A stretch of 64,000 bases of DNA, taken from Kutzneria sp. CA-103260 (GTDB lineage: Bacteria; Actinomycetota; Actinomycetes; Mycobacteriales; Pseudonocardiaceae). This document shows, in pieces, positions 35,801 to 45,596 of the stretch. The stretch spans positions 2,914,001-2,978,000 of the forward strand of contig NZ_CP073318.1 of assembly GCF_018263855.1 (NCBI RefSeq), written 5' to 3'. A program made the translations under genes and the position numbers. Below the pieces are notes generated by a model. The model saw nothing but the letters and a program-made list of their open reading frames with translations. It did not search any database and was not told where the DNA came from. Every line of letters begins with the position of its first letter. Within the stretch, counting starts at the first letter, position 1.

Positions 35801-36875
35801 CGCAGTGAAATACCGCCTGACTGCGGCGGTTGCGTTTGTCGACGTGCCCGCAGGCGTGGCAGGTCTGCGAGGTGTAGGCCGGGTCGACCTGCACCATCAC
35901 CACACCGGCCTGCTGAGCCTTGTAGGTCAGGAACTGACCGAGCTGGGCGAAGGCCCAGGAGTGCAGCGTGGCCCGTTGGGGCTTGCGAAGCCGTACCCGG
36001 GCACGGATCCCTGTCAGTTCCTCGACGGCGATCCCGCGTCCGGTGCGTTCAGCCTCGGCCACGATGCTCTTGCTGATCTGATGGTTCACGTCGGCGGCGA
36101 ACCGAGCCTCCTTGCGGCGGCGTTTCTTGAGCAGCCGCCGGGCGGAGGAGGTCTTCTTGGCCTGCAACCGCTTCCGGATTCGTTGCTGCCGCTTGCGGTA
36201 GCGGGTCAGGCGCGACCCGGAAAACCGGTCACCGTCCGAAGTGGTCGCGATGTTGACGATGCCCAAGTCGACGCCGAGGAACCCATTCGCCGGTTCGCGC
36301 TGGGGCTTCTCGGGGGTGTCGACGACGGCGTGCAGCAGCCACGCGCCGTCGCGGTGAAGCAAATCGGTTTCCCCGATCGACCTGGAATGCAACAGCGCCA
36401 GATGCGCAGGGTTTCCGACGATCCGCACATCTTTGCGTCGGCCGGCGGTGGTCCAGATCGACACCGTGCCCTTACGGCCGGTGCCGCCCAGCTGCCAGGA
36501 CAGGCACCGGGCGTCAAACGGCTGCCCGGCCTGTGGACGGAACACGATCGGGGTGTCCTCGACCGTGCGACGTCGGTCCGATCCTGGCGGTCCGTAGTTG
36601 CCGGCCTTGAGATTGGCTCGCAGCGTTGTATACGCGTCGACGGTCTTGCCGATCACCCGGATCGCGGGCTGGGCAGCGAGCCCGAACCGCTCCCGCAACT
36701 GGGCGTAGAACCGCTTCTGCACATTGAACTTCCGCAACACCTGGTCGGCGTGCACCTGCTCAGACAGCCAGGAAGCGGCGGCGTTGCAGGCGTGCAGGGT
36801 GGCCAGCAGCGCCGACGCCTGCTCAGGCGTCGGCAGCAACCGCACCTGTACGACCTGCTTCACGGTGATCACCAT
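35679..36875 (-). CDS. tnpB: TnpB RNA-guided nuclease (IS200/IS605 OrfB), solitary
   Basis: A 398-residue TnpB. The RuvC-like active site has Asp in GFLGVDLGIVNIATT, Glu in IAVEELTGIRARV and Asp in GHADHNAALNIAARG, with a four-Cys zinc ribbon CHACGHVDKRN and CGRCDLVGH. The N-terminal basic region and coiled segment TRYRKRQQRIRKRLQAKK bind guide RNA in this family. All catalytic residues are present, so it is probably active. No TnpA transposase is adjacent, so it is a single-gene element, probably immobile without help in trans. Confidence 0.9.
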   Translation of the reverse strand: MVITVKQVVQVRLLPTPEQASALLATLHACNAAASWLSEQVHADQVLRKFNVQKRFYAQLRERFGLAAQPAIRVIGKTVDAYTTLRANLKAGNYGPPGSDRRRTVEDTPIVFRPQAGQPFDARCLSWQLGGTGRKGTVSIWTTAGRRKDVRIVGNPAHLALLHSRSIGETDLLHRDGAWLLHAVVDTPEKPQREPANGFLGVDLGIVNIATTSDGDRFSGSRLTRYRKRQQRIRKRLQAKKTSSARRLLKKRRRKEARFAADVNHQISKSIVAEAERTGRGIAVEELTGIRARVRLRKPQRATLHSWAFAQLGQFLTYKAQQAGVVMVQVDPAYTSQTCHACGHVDKRNRRSQAVFHCGRCDLVGHADHNAALNIAARGVRRWGEVMRPHAVPILAAS

Positions 36876-37021
36876 AGCCTTGGCCCATGGCGCCGTCCCG
36901 CCTGGTCAACAGCCTCAATCGACAGCAGAAGCATCCCGACTGGCGGCCCGCTACGAGGGTCGGGCAAGCCGGGATCCGCTCCTGCTGGCCGCGAACGACC
37001 AGGCTTTCGATTGGAGTTCAG

Positions 37022-37912
37022 GTGAACGAAGAATGGCTGGCCGGACAGTTCGAGACGCACCGGGACCACCTGCGCGGGGTGGCCTACCGGATGCTCGGCT
37101 CGGCCAACGACGCCGAGGACGCGGTGCAGGAGTCGTGGTTGCGGCTGAGCCGGGCCGACACCAGCGAGGTGGAGAACCTCGGTGGCTGGCTGACCACCGT
37201 GACCGCGCGCGTGTGCCTGGACATGCTGCGGTCCCGCAAGTCCCGCCGCGAGGACCCGATGGACGAGGTGCAGGCGCCGGAGGCCACCGTCGCCGGCCCC
37301 GAGCAGGAGGCCCTGCTGGCCGACTCGGTCGGGCCGGCGCTGCTGGTGGTGCTGGAGACGCTGGCCCCGGCCGAGCGGCTGGCCTTCGTGCTGCACGACC
37401 TGTTCGCCGTGCCGTTCGACGAGATCGCGCCCATCGTCGGCCGCACCCCGGCCGCCACCCGCCAGTTGGCCAGCCGGGCGCGGCGGCGGGTCCAGGGCGC
37501 TGACCATCCCGAGTCCGATCTCAACCGGCAGCGCCGGGTCGTCGACGCGTTCCTCGCCGCCTCCCGCGACGGGAACTTCGACGCGCTGCTGGCGCTGCTG
37601 GACCCGGAGGTCGAGCTGCGGGCCGACGAAGTCACCGTCGCGGCGTCGATCGCCAACCAGGACAAGGGCGCGCCGCTGCTGTCCGCCCGCATGACCGGGG
37701 CCCGCACCGTGGCCACCGCCTTCTCCGGCAAGGCCCGCGGCGCGCTGCCCGCCCTCATCGACGGCAACGTCGGCGCGGTGTGGATGTACCGGGGCGAGGT
37801 CATGGGCCTGTTCGTGTTCACCGTCTCCGAGGACCGGGTCGTGGGCCTGGAGCTGGTCAACGACCGGGAGCGGGTCGCTGCCGCGGAGGTCGAGGTGCTG
37901 CCTTCGCGCTAG
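37022..37912 (+). CDS. ECF sigma factor with SnoaL-like C-terminal domain
   Basis: A 296-residue sigma factor of the ECF41/SigJ-like class. Region 2 includes HLRGVAYRMLGSANDAEDAVQESWLRL, region 4 has LAPAERLAFVLHDLFAVPFDEIAPIVGRTPAATRQLASRARRR (read in two parts), and from about residue 170 a SnoaL-like domain follows (VVDAFLAASRDGNFDALLALLDPEVEL). That domain controls activity in place of a separate anti-sigma. GTG 37022 has GGAG upstream. Its 3' end overlaps the convergent MBL hydrolase by 56 bp. Confidence 0.9.
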   Translation: MNEEWLAGQFETHRDHLRGVAYRMLGSANDAEDAVQESWLRLSRADTSEVENLGGWLTTVTARVCLDMLRSRKSRREDPMDEVQAPEATVAGPEQEALLADSVGPALLVVLETLAPAERLAFVLHDLFAVPFDEIAPIVGRTPAATRQLASRARRRVQGADHPESDLNRQRRVVDAFLAASRDGNFDALLALLDPEVELRADEVTVAASIANQDKGAPLLSARMTGARTVATAFSGKARGALPALIDGNVGAVWMYRGEVMGLFVFTVSEDRVVGLELVNDRERVAAAEVEVLPSR

Positions 37913-38558
37913 CCCGCCAGGAGTCGAAGGCGGCCATCTCTGGTCCGGTCAGGGGTTCGCCGTGGCCGAAGCCAATGGCGTTGAGGTCGTCGGGGATCCG
38001 CGCGACGGCGGCGGCTTGGGCCTCGGGGTCGGCCGCGAACCCGGCCGGGCCGAGGCTGAGCTTGCCGGTGCGGAACACGGCGTCGCCGGCGAGCAGGCAG
38101 CGGGTCGGCTCGTGGAGCAGGACGATGTGGCCGGGGGAGTGACCGGGCGTGTGGATCACCCGCAGCCCGCCGACGACATCGCCGTCCTCGACGGTGTCGT
38201 CGGCATGGAGCGGTGTCCACTGTCCAGCTGTTGATCCGTCGTACCGGCGGGCCATCGCCCCCGAGCGGCCCTCCACCGGCACCCGCCCCTTGGCGAGCCA
38301 CCCGGCGTCGGCACTGTGCACGAGCACCTGGGCACCGGTCTTCTCGCGCAGGGCCGGCGCACCCTGCACGTGATCAGGGTGCGCGTGGGTCAGGAGGATG
38401 CGGACGATCGGCCGTCCCACGTCGGCGGCGGCCTTCAGCAGCACGTGGACGGCTCCTGCTCGGCCGGCGTCGACGACCGTGAGGCCGTCCTCGCCGTCGA
38501 CCAGGTAGGAGTTCTCGCTCTTGGACGTGGCGACGCGCGTGATTCCGAGCGCGAGCAT
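37857..38558 (-). CDS. Metallo-beta-lactamase-fold hydrolase
   Basis: A 233-residue MBL-fold protein with the zinc motif LLTHAHPDHVQGA, a later His in HTPGHSPGHIVLLHE and Asp/His in LAGDAVFR and GFGHGEPLTG. It probably hydrolyses a thioester, lactone or glyoxalase-like substrate. ATG 38558 has GGGGGG upstream. It is divergent from a MarR gene across two GTGAAT-type palindromes and is likely repressed by it. Confidence 0.88.
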   Translation of the reverse strand: MLALGITRVATSKSENSYLVDGEDGLTVVDAGRAGAVHVLLKAAADVGRPIVRILLTHAHPDHVQGAPALREKTGAQVLVHSADAGWLAKGRVPVEGRSGAMARRYDGSTAGQWTPLHADDTVEDGDVVGGLRVIHTPGHSPGHIVLLHEPTRCLLAGDAVFRTGKLSLGPAGFAADPEAQAAAVARIPDDLNAIGFGHGEPLTGPEMAAFDSWRASAKAAPRPPRQRPAPGR

Positions 38559-38578
38559 GGTTCCCCCCAATTGTTGAT

Positions 38579-38607
38579 GTGAATCGTTCACGATGTGAAT
38601 CATTCAC
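38579..38607. promoter_or_regulatory. Paired MarR operator
   Basis: GTGAATCGTTCAC (38579-38591) and GTGAATCATTCAC (38595-38607) are near-identical palindromes 16 bp apart in the 66-base gap between the MBL and MarR genes. A TAGCAT hexamer (38612-38617) seven bases before the MarR GTG fits a leaderless promoter that the repeats would occlude. Confidence 0.75.
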
Positions 38608-38624
38608 ACGCTAGCATCACTGCT

Positions 38625-39054
38625 GTGGCGGTGGTCAGGAACGCGGCGTTGACGGAAACGGCGGCCTTCGGGCTGGGCACGGTGGGGACGTTGGTGGCGC
38701 AACGCTTCGCCGACCTCATCGCCCCGTTGGACCTCAAGCCCAAGCACGTCGGCCTGCTCACATTGCTCGCATCCGGCGGCGCGACGTCCCAATTGGACCT
38801 GGCCCGCGCGCTGGGGGTCGCGCCCAGCCTGGTGGTCCGCCTCGCCGATCACCTGGAGGCGTTGGCCGCGATCGACCGGGTCCGGGATCCTGGGGACCGT
38901 CGGCGTCAGACGCTCTCGTTGACCGAGCACGGGCGGCGCCTGCTGGCCACGTGCGCCGAGATCACCGCTGACCTGGAGGCCGACATGCTCGCCGGCATGC
39001 CCGCGACCGAACGCAAGGCGCTGCGCGCCGCCCTCAGCCGGGTCGCGGCGAACC

Positions 39055-39077
<23 letters not shown>
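38625..39077 (+). CDS. MarR-family transcriptional regulator
   Basis: A 150-residue MarR protein. The winged helix spans about 35-105, with HVGLLTLLASGGATSQLDLARALG, LVVRLADHLEALAAIDRVRDPGDRRRQTLSLTEHG read as recognition helix and wing, and DRRR in the wing. GTG 38625 is the start; an upstream ATG would overlap the operator. It probably represses the divergent MBL hydrolase and itself. Its 3' end overlaps the convergent ECF42-like gene by 23 bp. Confidence 0.9.
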
Positions 39078-40253
<1,176 letters not shown>

Positions 40254-40257
<4 letters not shown>

Positions 40258-40628
40258 AGGTCCAGGGTGCTCATGTCGAGGATCGGCCGGACCTCCACCG
40301 GCCCGCCCAGCTGGGCGTCCGGCGTCTTCGCCGCCCACGCCAGCGCCTGCTCCTCGGTCTCGCAGTCGACCAGGTAGAAGCCGGCCAGGTACTCCTTCAC
40401 CTCGGCGAACGGCCCGTCGCTGGTCACCGTCGCGCCGTCGCGCACCCACACCCGCTTGGCCAGCTCCGGGTCGGTCAGGCCGTTGGACACCACCAGCTCG
40501 CCCGAGGCCGCCAGCTCCTCGGTCAGCGCCATGTGCCCGCGCCCGAACTCCATCCGCTGCTCATCGGTCAACGTCTCCCACAACGCCCGGGACCGCGGGT
40601 TGCTGTGGATGAGAATCAGGTACCTCAC
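40254..40628 (-). CDS. YCII/DGPF-domain protein, ECF42 partner
   Basis: A 124-residue YCII-like protein with SDGPFAEVKEYLAGFYLVDCE, the DGPF signature. These proteins are co-encoded with ECF42 sigma factors in actinobacteria, and are proposed to act in the same stress pathway, with an exact role not settled. GTG 40628 has GAGGAGG upstream. The stop overlaps the sigma factor start by four bases. Confidence 0.9.
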
Positions 40629-40679
40629 GTGTGCCTCCTCGCCGGAAATCCTCTCACCGACGCACTGTCGAAGCCGGGC

Positions 40680-41075
40680 TCACGAGTGCGACATCCGCTT
40701 GGCCCGGTCGCTCATCTCGGTGTTCTGGAACGCGGCGCACCGCCAGCGGCCGTCCCGGCGGACCAGGGTGAAGGTCTGGAACTTGTCGTGCTCGATCGGC
40801 TCGTCCGCGCCGATGCCGCCGACCGTGAGCACCGTGGCCACATCCCGGTCCAGCTCGGTCACGGCGACCGGCTCGACCACCAACTTCGTGCCGCGCTGCC
40901 ACTTGGTCAGCACGTCGTGGTGGGTGCGCTCGATCTCTTCCCGGCCGCGCAGCGCGTCGCCCAGGAAGATCACGTAGGTGGCGTCTTCGGTGAACTCGCG
41001 GGCGTAGGCCGCCGCGTCGGCGTTGTTCCAGGCCTGGGTGATGCGGGCCAGGAAGTTCTCGACAGTGTCGTTCAT
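40680..41075 (-). CDS. SgcJ/EcaC-family SnoaL-like protein
   Basis: A 131-residue cystatin-like protein: ITQAWNNADAAAYAREFTEDATYVIFLGDALRGREEI and a C-terminal VRRDGRWRCAAFQNTEM. The family is found in and around enediyne and other pathways and in stress loci; its activity is unknown. ATG 41075 lies three bases after the PadR stop, so the pair is an operon under PadR control. Confidence 0.85.
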   Translation of the reverse strand: MNDTVENFLARITQAWNNADAAAYAREFTEDATYVIFLGDALRGREEIERTHHDVLTKWQRGTKLVVEPVAVTELDRDVATVLTVGGIGADEPIEHDKFQTFTLVRRDGRWRCAAFQNTEMSDRAKRMSHS

Positions 41076-41078
41076 CGG

Positions 41079-41696
41079 TCATTCCTCGTCGGCGTAATAG
41101 GTGTCGTGGTTATAGGTGTTACGCCACCACTGGAGGCCCTCCAGTGCGCCGGACTCGATGTCCCCGGCCAGCCGGCGCACGTAGGACAGCTCCGCGTCGA
41201 GCAGCGTCGTGTGGAACTCGTGCTCGACCCAGAACAGCCGGGGCACCTGCTGCTTCTGCAGCACCTCACGGGCGGCGTGCGCCTGGGCGATGCGGACTTC
41301 GAGGCGGCCGATTCGTTCCCGCAGCAGGTCCAGCGCCGTGTCCGGCGGCAGCCCGGCCAGCAGGGCCAGCGCCGCCTCGAAGTCCGGGTACTCCTTGACC
41401 GGGGTGCCGACCAGTTCGGCCAGCCACTCGTGGATCTCCACCCGACCGGCCTCGGTCAGCTCGTAGCTGGTCCGCTCGGGCAGCCGCCCCTCCCGGCTCA
41501 CCCCCGCCGCGGCGATCAGGCCCCGCCGCTCCAGCGAGGTGAACACCGCGTAGAGCGAGCCGTAGTTGAGCCGGACGCTCTCGTGCTTGTTCCGCTGCCG
41601 CAGCGTCGTGGCCACTTCGTACGGGTGCATGGGCCGCTCGGCCAGGCAGGTCAGGGCGGCCAGGGCCAGGGGATTGCTGCGCTGTCGGCTCGGCAT
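41079..41696 (-). CDS. PadR-family transcriptional regulator
   Basis: A 205-residue PadR protein: ALAALTCLAERPMHPYEVATTLRQR, NYGSLYAVFTSLERRGLI, wing RTSYELTEAG, and a long C-terminal helical domain (PadR C-terminal) ending QWWRNTYNHDTYYADEE. It is divergent from the ABC exporter and first in an operon with the SgcJ-like gene. It probably represses the drug exporter and itself, as PadR proteins such as LmrR do. Confidence 0.9.
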   Translation of the reverse strand: MPSRQRSNPLALAALTCLAERPMHPYEVATTLRQRNKHESVRLNYGSLYAVFTSLERRGLIAAAGVSREGRLPERTSYELTEAGRVEIHEWLAELVGTPVKEYPDFEAALALLAGLPPDTALDLLRERIGRLEVRIAQAHAAREVLQKQQVPRLFWVEHEFHTTLLDAELSYVRRLAGDIESGALEGLQWWRNTYNHDTYYADEE

Positions 41697-41712
41697 CGTC
41701 GGTCCTCCGAAT

Positions 41713-41820
41713 CAAGTACTCGACTTAGAGTAGATGTCTTGACGGCCGCGCGGTAGCAACCCCTGTCTTGTGCAATAACTTTAACGTCACTAATGTACTT
41801 GCCATAGGTTGTTGTACTTG
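41713..41820. promoter_or_regulatory. Repeated CAAGTAC/GTACTTG words in the PadR-ABC gap
   Basis: CAAGTAC at 41713-41719 and GTACTTG at 41795-41801 and 41814-41820 lie in the divergent gap, with related ACTCGACTTAGAGT words after the first. The last copy is directly beside the ABC ribosome site AGGAGGG (41821-41827). They are reasonable PadR sites, but the dyads are imperfect. Confidence 0.45.
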
Positions 41821-41830
41821 AGGAGGGCGC

Positions 41831-42730
41831 GTGATCGCGATCGAGGTGCGGGGGCTGCACAAGCGGTTCGGGGAGGTGACGGCGGTGGCCGGCATCGACC
41901 TGACGGTGGCCGCGGGGGAGGTGGTGGCGTTCCTGGGGCCCAACGGGGCCGGCAAGACGTCGACGATCGACACGATCCTGGGTCTGTCCACGCCGACGTC
42001 GGGATCCGTTCGGGTGCACGGGATGGAGCCGCGGGAGGCGGTGCGGCGGGGGCTGGTGGCGGCGGTGATGCAGACAGGCGGCCTGCTCAAGGACTTCACG
42101 GTGCGCGAGACGGTCGCGTACACGGCGGCGCTGTTCGCCGAACACCGGCCGGTGGACGAGGTGCTGGCGCGGGCGGGGATCACGGAGATCGCCAACCGGC
42201 GGGTGGGCAAGTGCTCGGGCGGAGAGCAGCAGCGGCTGCGGTTCGCGATGGCGCTGCTGCCCGACCCGGCGCTGCTCATCCTCGACGAGCCGACCCAGGG
42301 CATGGACGTGGCGGCCCGACGGCAGTTCTGGGCCCAGGTACGGGCCGACGCCCAGGCCGGTCGGACGATCCTGTTCGCCACGCACTACCTGGAGGAGGCC
42401 GACGCCTACGCCGACCGGATCGTGCTGGTCCGGCACGGGCGGGTGGTCGCCGACGGCACAGCCGCCGAGGTCAAGGCTCAGGCCGCCGGCCGGACCGTGC
42501 GCGCCACCTGGCCCGACGCCGACGTGTCGTACCTGCGGACGCTGCCCGGCGTGAACTCGGTGGAGGTCCGCGGCGACAGCGTGCTGATCCACGCCGCCGA
42601 CAGCGACACCGTCGCCCGCTACCTGCTCACCGCTACCCCGGCCCGCGACCTGGAGCTCGCCTCCGCCGGGCTCGAAGCCGCCTTCATGGCCCTGACCAGC
42701 GACAACGAGACCGTGGGAGCGACCCGATGA
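41831..42730 (+). CDS. ABC transporter ATP-binding protein (DrrA-like exporter)
   Basis: A 299-residue ABC ATPase: Walker A LGPNGAGKTSTI, signature CSGGEQQRLRFAMALLPDP, Walker B LLILDEPTQGMD and switch His in LFATHYLEEAD. The C-terminal extension is typical of DrrA/antibiotic-exporter ATPases. GTG 41831 has an AGGAGGG site. It is followed by the permease with ATGA overlap; together they export a drug or lipid. PadR control is likely. Confidence 0.92.
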   Translation: MIAIEVRGLHKRFGEVTAVAGIDLTVAAGEVVAFLGPNGAGKTSTIDTILGLSTPTSGSVRVHGMEPREAVRRGLVAAVMQTGGLLKDFTVRETVAYTAALFAEHRPVDEVLARAGITEIANRRVGKCSGGEQQRLRFAMALLPDPALLILDEPTQGMDVAARRQFWAQVRADAQAGRTILFATHYLEEADAYADRIVLVRHGRVVADGTAAEVKAQAAGRTVRATWPDADVSYLRTLPGVNSVEVRGDSVLIHAADSDTVARYLLTATPARDLELASAGLEAAFMALTSDNETVGATR

Positions 42731-43476
42731 GCACGACCCTCGACCGGCGCGTCCCGCCGCTGGGCGGCTTCAACGCCACGGTCATCAGCCTGGAGATCCG
42801 CCGGATGCTGCGTAACCGGCGCACCCTGATGCTCAGCATGGTCATCCCGACCGTGTTCTTCCTGGCGTTCGGCTCCATCACCGGGGACGGCGCGTCCACC
42901 TTGGTGTCGATGGCCGTCTACGGTGCCGTGCTGGCCACCACCAGCGGCGGGGCCACGGTCTCCATCGAACGGGCCGCCGGCTGGAGCCGCCAGCTCCGCA
43001 CCACGCCGCTGGCCCCGCCGGCCTACATCGCCGTCAAGATGGCCACCTCCCTGGTGCTGTCGGCCGCGGCCGTCGGCGTCGTCTACCTGGTCGCCGCCGC
43101 CACCGGCAAAGCCACCATGCCGGTCTGGACGTGGATCGTCACCGGTGTCGCCGCCTGGCTCGGCTCGCTGTTGTTCACCGCCTTCGGCCTGTTCGTCGGC
43201 TACCTCATGCCGTCGGAGAACGTCATGCAGGTCATCGGCTTCGTGCTGATGCTGTTCTCCTTCGCCGGCGGCCTCTTCCTGCCGCTGACCTTGTTCTCTC
43301 CAGCCCTGCGGACCGCCGCTGCCTTCACCCCGATGTGGGGCCTCAACGGCCTGGTGCACTACCCGCTGACTGGCGGCTCCTTCGACTGGTTCTGGGTGCT
43401 CAACCTGGCGGCCTGGCTCGTCGTCTTCACCGCCGGTGCGGCGTGGCGATTCAGCAGGGACACTGCCCGCGTGTGA
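42727..43476 (+). CDS. ABC-2 type exporter permease (DrrB-like)
   Basis: A 249-residue membrane protein with six predicted helices: FLAFGSITG start, LVLSAAAVGVVYLVAAATG, WLGSLLFTAFGLFVGYLMP, VIGFVLMLFSFAGGLFLPL and a C-terminal helix LAAWLVVFTAGAAW. ABC-2 (DrrB) fold, partner of the ATPase upstream with a four-base overlap. The substrate is unknown. Confidence 0.9.
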   Translation: MSTTLDRRVPPLGGFNATVISLEIRRMLRNRRTLMLSMVIPTVFFLAFGSITGDGASTLVSMAVYGAVLATTSGGATVSIERAAGWSRQLRTTPLAPPAYIAVKMATSLVLSAAAVGVVYLVAAATGKATMPVWTWIVTGVAAWLGSLLFTAFGLFVGYLMPSENVMQVIGFVLMLFSFAGGLFLPLTLFSPALRTAAAFTPMWGLNGLVHYPLTGGSFDWFWVLNLAAWLVVFTAGAAWRFSRDTARV

Positions 43477-43477
43477 C

Positions 43478-43527
43478 GTGTCCGCCTGCGGCATGTCCGC
43501 TGCGGCATGTCCGCTGTGACATGTCCG
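43478..43527. repeat. Short tandem repeat downstream of the exporter
   Basis: Consecutive units of about 14 bases begin at 43478, 43493, 43507 and 43521, with consensus ATGTCCGCTGCGGC. The GCGG...CCGC words let the RNA fold as hairpins, so this may terminate the exporter transcript or bind a regulator of the next gene. Confidence 0.6.
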
Positions 43528-43577
43528 AAGGGGGCAGGCGGCTTCGACACCGGGGCGACCGAGCAGAAGGAGCAGTC

Positions 43578-44021
43578 ATGAGCGACATCGACGAGATCCG
43601 TGACGTCATCACCGCGGCCGAGACGGCCTTGAAGAACAAGGACGCGCATGGGGTGCTCGACCGGTACACGACGGACGTGGCGAAGTTCGATCTGGCGCCG
43701 CCGCTGGGCCGCAGCGGCGACGACGCCCGCGACCTTGCCCGCCAGCAGGCGTGGTTCGAGACGTTCGACGGCCCGGTGGACCTGCAGGTGACGGAGCTGG
43801 AGATCGAGGTCGGCGGGGGCCTGGCCTGGGCGCACTCGCTGAACCGGCTGTCGGCGACGCCGAAGGGCACGGACTTCGCCTTCGAGCTCTGGTACCGCGC
43901 GTCCTATGGCCTGCGCCGCACCGAGCAGGGCTGGCGGATCGCCCACGAGCACAGCTCGACGCCGTTCCACATGGACGGCAAGGACGGCTCGTTCCGGGCG
44001 GCGACGGATCTCAAGCCGTAG
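43578..44021 (+). CDS. SnoaL-like ketosteroid-isomerase-type protein
   Basis: A 147-residue NTF2-like protein: EIRDVITAAETALKNKDAHGVLDRY, then FDLAPPLGRSG, LEIEVGGGLAWAHSLNRLSA and WRIAHEHSSTPFHMDG. The C-terminal HEHSSTPFHM motif is characteristic of the YybH-like group. The activity is unknown. ATG 43578 has AAGGAG upstream. The 3' end overlaps the convergent flavin monooxygenase by 11 bp. Confidence 0.88.
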   Translation: MSDIDEIRDVITAAETALKNKDAHGVLDRYTTDVAKFDLAPPLGRSGDDARDLARQQAWFETFDGPVDLQVTELEIEVGGGLAWAHSLNRLSATPKGTDFAFELWYRASYGLRRTEQGWRIAHEHSSTPFHMDGKDGSFRAATDLKP

Positions 44022-45507
44022 CGGAGCCGAACCAGCGCTCCAGGGCTTCGACCAGGCCGTCGGCGGAGGACCCGGCCCAGGCGACGAAGCCGTCGGGGCG
44101 GATGAGCAGTGCAGGATGACCAGACTGGGCCGGGTGGTCGGCCGAGGTCCCGGACACCACGTCGACCCGGTCCCGCCAGCCATCGGCGACGGAGCCGACG
44201 CCGGCGAGGTCCAGCAGCAGCGGACGCCCGGTGCGCCGGAGCTCGGCCAGTCTCACCACCCCAGCCGTGGTGGTCACGGCCAGCTCCGGCACCAGGGCCC
44301 CGACCAGCGGATGATCACCGGTGAAGTACCGGATGTCGTTGCCGGACATGGTGTCCACGATGTGCTGTCGGGCGGCGGCCGGGGCCAGCAGCTCGTCGAA
44401 CAGGGTGCGCAGGGCGGTGATCTTGGACCCGGGCGAGAGCAGGGCGGACTGGGCCTGGGTCTGCATGGCGACCCGCTCGGCCACGGGATAGCGCTCGGAG
44501 TGGTACGTGTCGAGCAGCCCGGCGGGCGCCCAGCCCTGGATGGTGGCGCCGAGCTTCCAGGCCAGGTTGGCGACGTCCTGCAGGCCGGCGTTCAGTCCGG
44601 GCCCGCCGATGCCGGAGTGGATGTGGGCGGCGTCGCCGGCCAGCAGCACCCGGCCGAGACGGAACCGCGAGGTGATGCGGGTGTTCCGGCCGCGGTTACG
44701 CCGCATGAGCAGCGGCCGGTCCAGCACCGGCAGCTCCATCTGCACGTCCGTGCCGAGCACCCGCCGCACGCTGGCGGCGAGCTCGTCCAGTGTCATCGGC
44801 ACGTCGTCGTCGGGCGCGTCGCCCCACTCCATGGTCGTGACCGACTGGACGTCGTCGAACCGGGCCCAGATGAACACCCCAGTTGTGGTGCGGTGGAAGA
44901 AGAACGGCGGGATGTCGCCGTGACCGGCCACCGGCAGACCGGTTGAGCCGGCCGTGGGCAGGACGACGTTGACCGAGCGGCTGACCACTTCGTCGTCGGT
45001 GACGCCGGGGAAGTCGATGCCGGCCAGCTTGCGGACGGTGCTGCGGCCGCCGTCGCAGCCGACCAGGAAGTGCGCCGTGAACTCGGCGGCACCGGTCTGC
45101 ACGGTCACGTGGTCGACGTGGTCGACGAAGCCGGTGACCTCGACACCGCGGCGGATCTCCGCCCCGAGCCCGACGGCGTGCTCCTCGAGGATCGCCTCCA
45201 GCCGGGTCTGCGGGCACAGGACCGTGTGCATCGGGTTGTCGGACAAGTCCCGCAGGTCCAGCCGCATGCCGCCGAACATGTAGAACGGCGCCGTCGCCGG
45301 CGGCGCGGGCCAGCCGCTGACCTTCTCGTACAGGCCGCGGGCGTCCATCAGCCGGGCCACCACCCCGGCCAGGCCGTTGGCCTTGGGCGCCGTCGCCCGT
45401 TCGGGGAGCCGTTCCAGCACCAGCGGCCGCACCCCAGCCAGTCTCAGCTCGGCGGCCAGCATCAGCCCGTTCGGCCCGGCCCCGGCGATCACCACGTCGT
45501 AGTCCAT
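44011..45507 (-). CDS. FAD-dependent aromatic monooxygenase
   Basis: A 498-residue class A flavoprotein: [22 protein letters not shown] motif [16 protein letters not shown] and GD motif [20 protein letters not shown], in the polyketide-hydroxylase/Rox-like superfamily with a C-terminal thioredoxin-like domain. It differs from the Rox-type gene at 26941: the HIHSGIGG variant and no RAE-like palindrome upstream, so I do not assign it to rifamycin. ATG 45507 is the start. Two CACGCAAA direct repeats lie just upstream. Confidence 0.86.
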   Translation of the reverse strand: MDYDVVIAGAGPNGLMLAAELRLAGVRPLVLERLPERATAPKANGLAGVVARLMDARGLYEKVSGWPAPPATAPFYMFGGMRLDLRDLSDNPMHTVLCPQTRLEAILEEHAVGLGAEIRRGVEVTGFVDHVDHVTVQTGAAEFTAHFLVGCDGGRSTVRKLAGIDFPGVTDDEVVSRSVNVVLPTAGSTGLPVAGHGDIPPFFFHRTTTGVFIWARFDDVQSVTTMEWGDAPDDDVPMTLDELAASVRRVLGTDVQMELPVLDRPLLMRRNRGRNTRITSRFRLGRVLLAGDAAHIHSGIGGPGLNAGLQDVANLAWKLGATIQGWAPAGLLDTYHSERYPVAERVAMQTQAQSALLSPGSKITALRTLFDELLAPAAARQHIVDTMSGNDIRYFTGDHPLVGALVPELAVTTTAGVVRLAELRRTGRPLLLDLAGVGSVADGWRDRVDVVSGTSADHPAQSGHPALLIRPDGFVAWAGSSADGLVEALERWFGSATA

Positions 45508-45535
45508 GGCGACCACCGTACAGAAACGTGCGCGC

Positions 45536-45560
45536 CACGCAAAGATGCGGGGCACGCAAA
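45536..45560. promoter_or_regulatory. Direct repeat between monooxygenase and TrmH genes
   Basis: CACGCAAA at 45536-45543 and 45553-45560, spaced 17 bases. It lies in the divergent gap 29 bases upstream of the monooxygenase ATG and could be an activator or repressor site. Confidence 0.35.
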
Positions 45561-45596
45561 TTGGTGCGGGTGGAAACCTGTGCCAGGGTTGCCGGC

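Noticed and set aside
44011-45507. Second rifamycin monooxygenase
   Set aside because: The motif variant differs (HIHSGIGG), and no RAE-like palindrome lies upstream.
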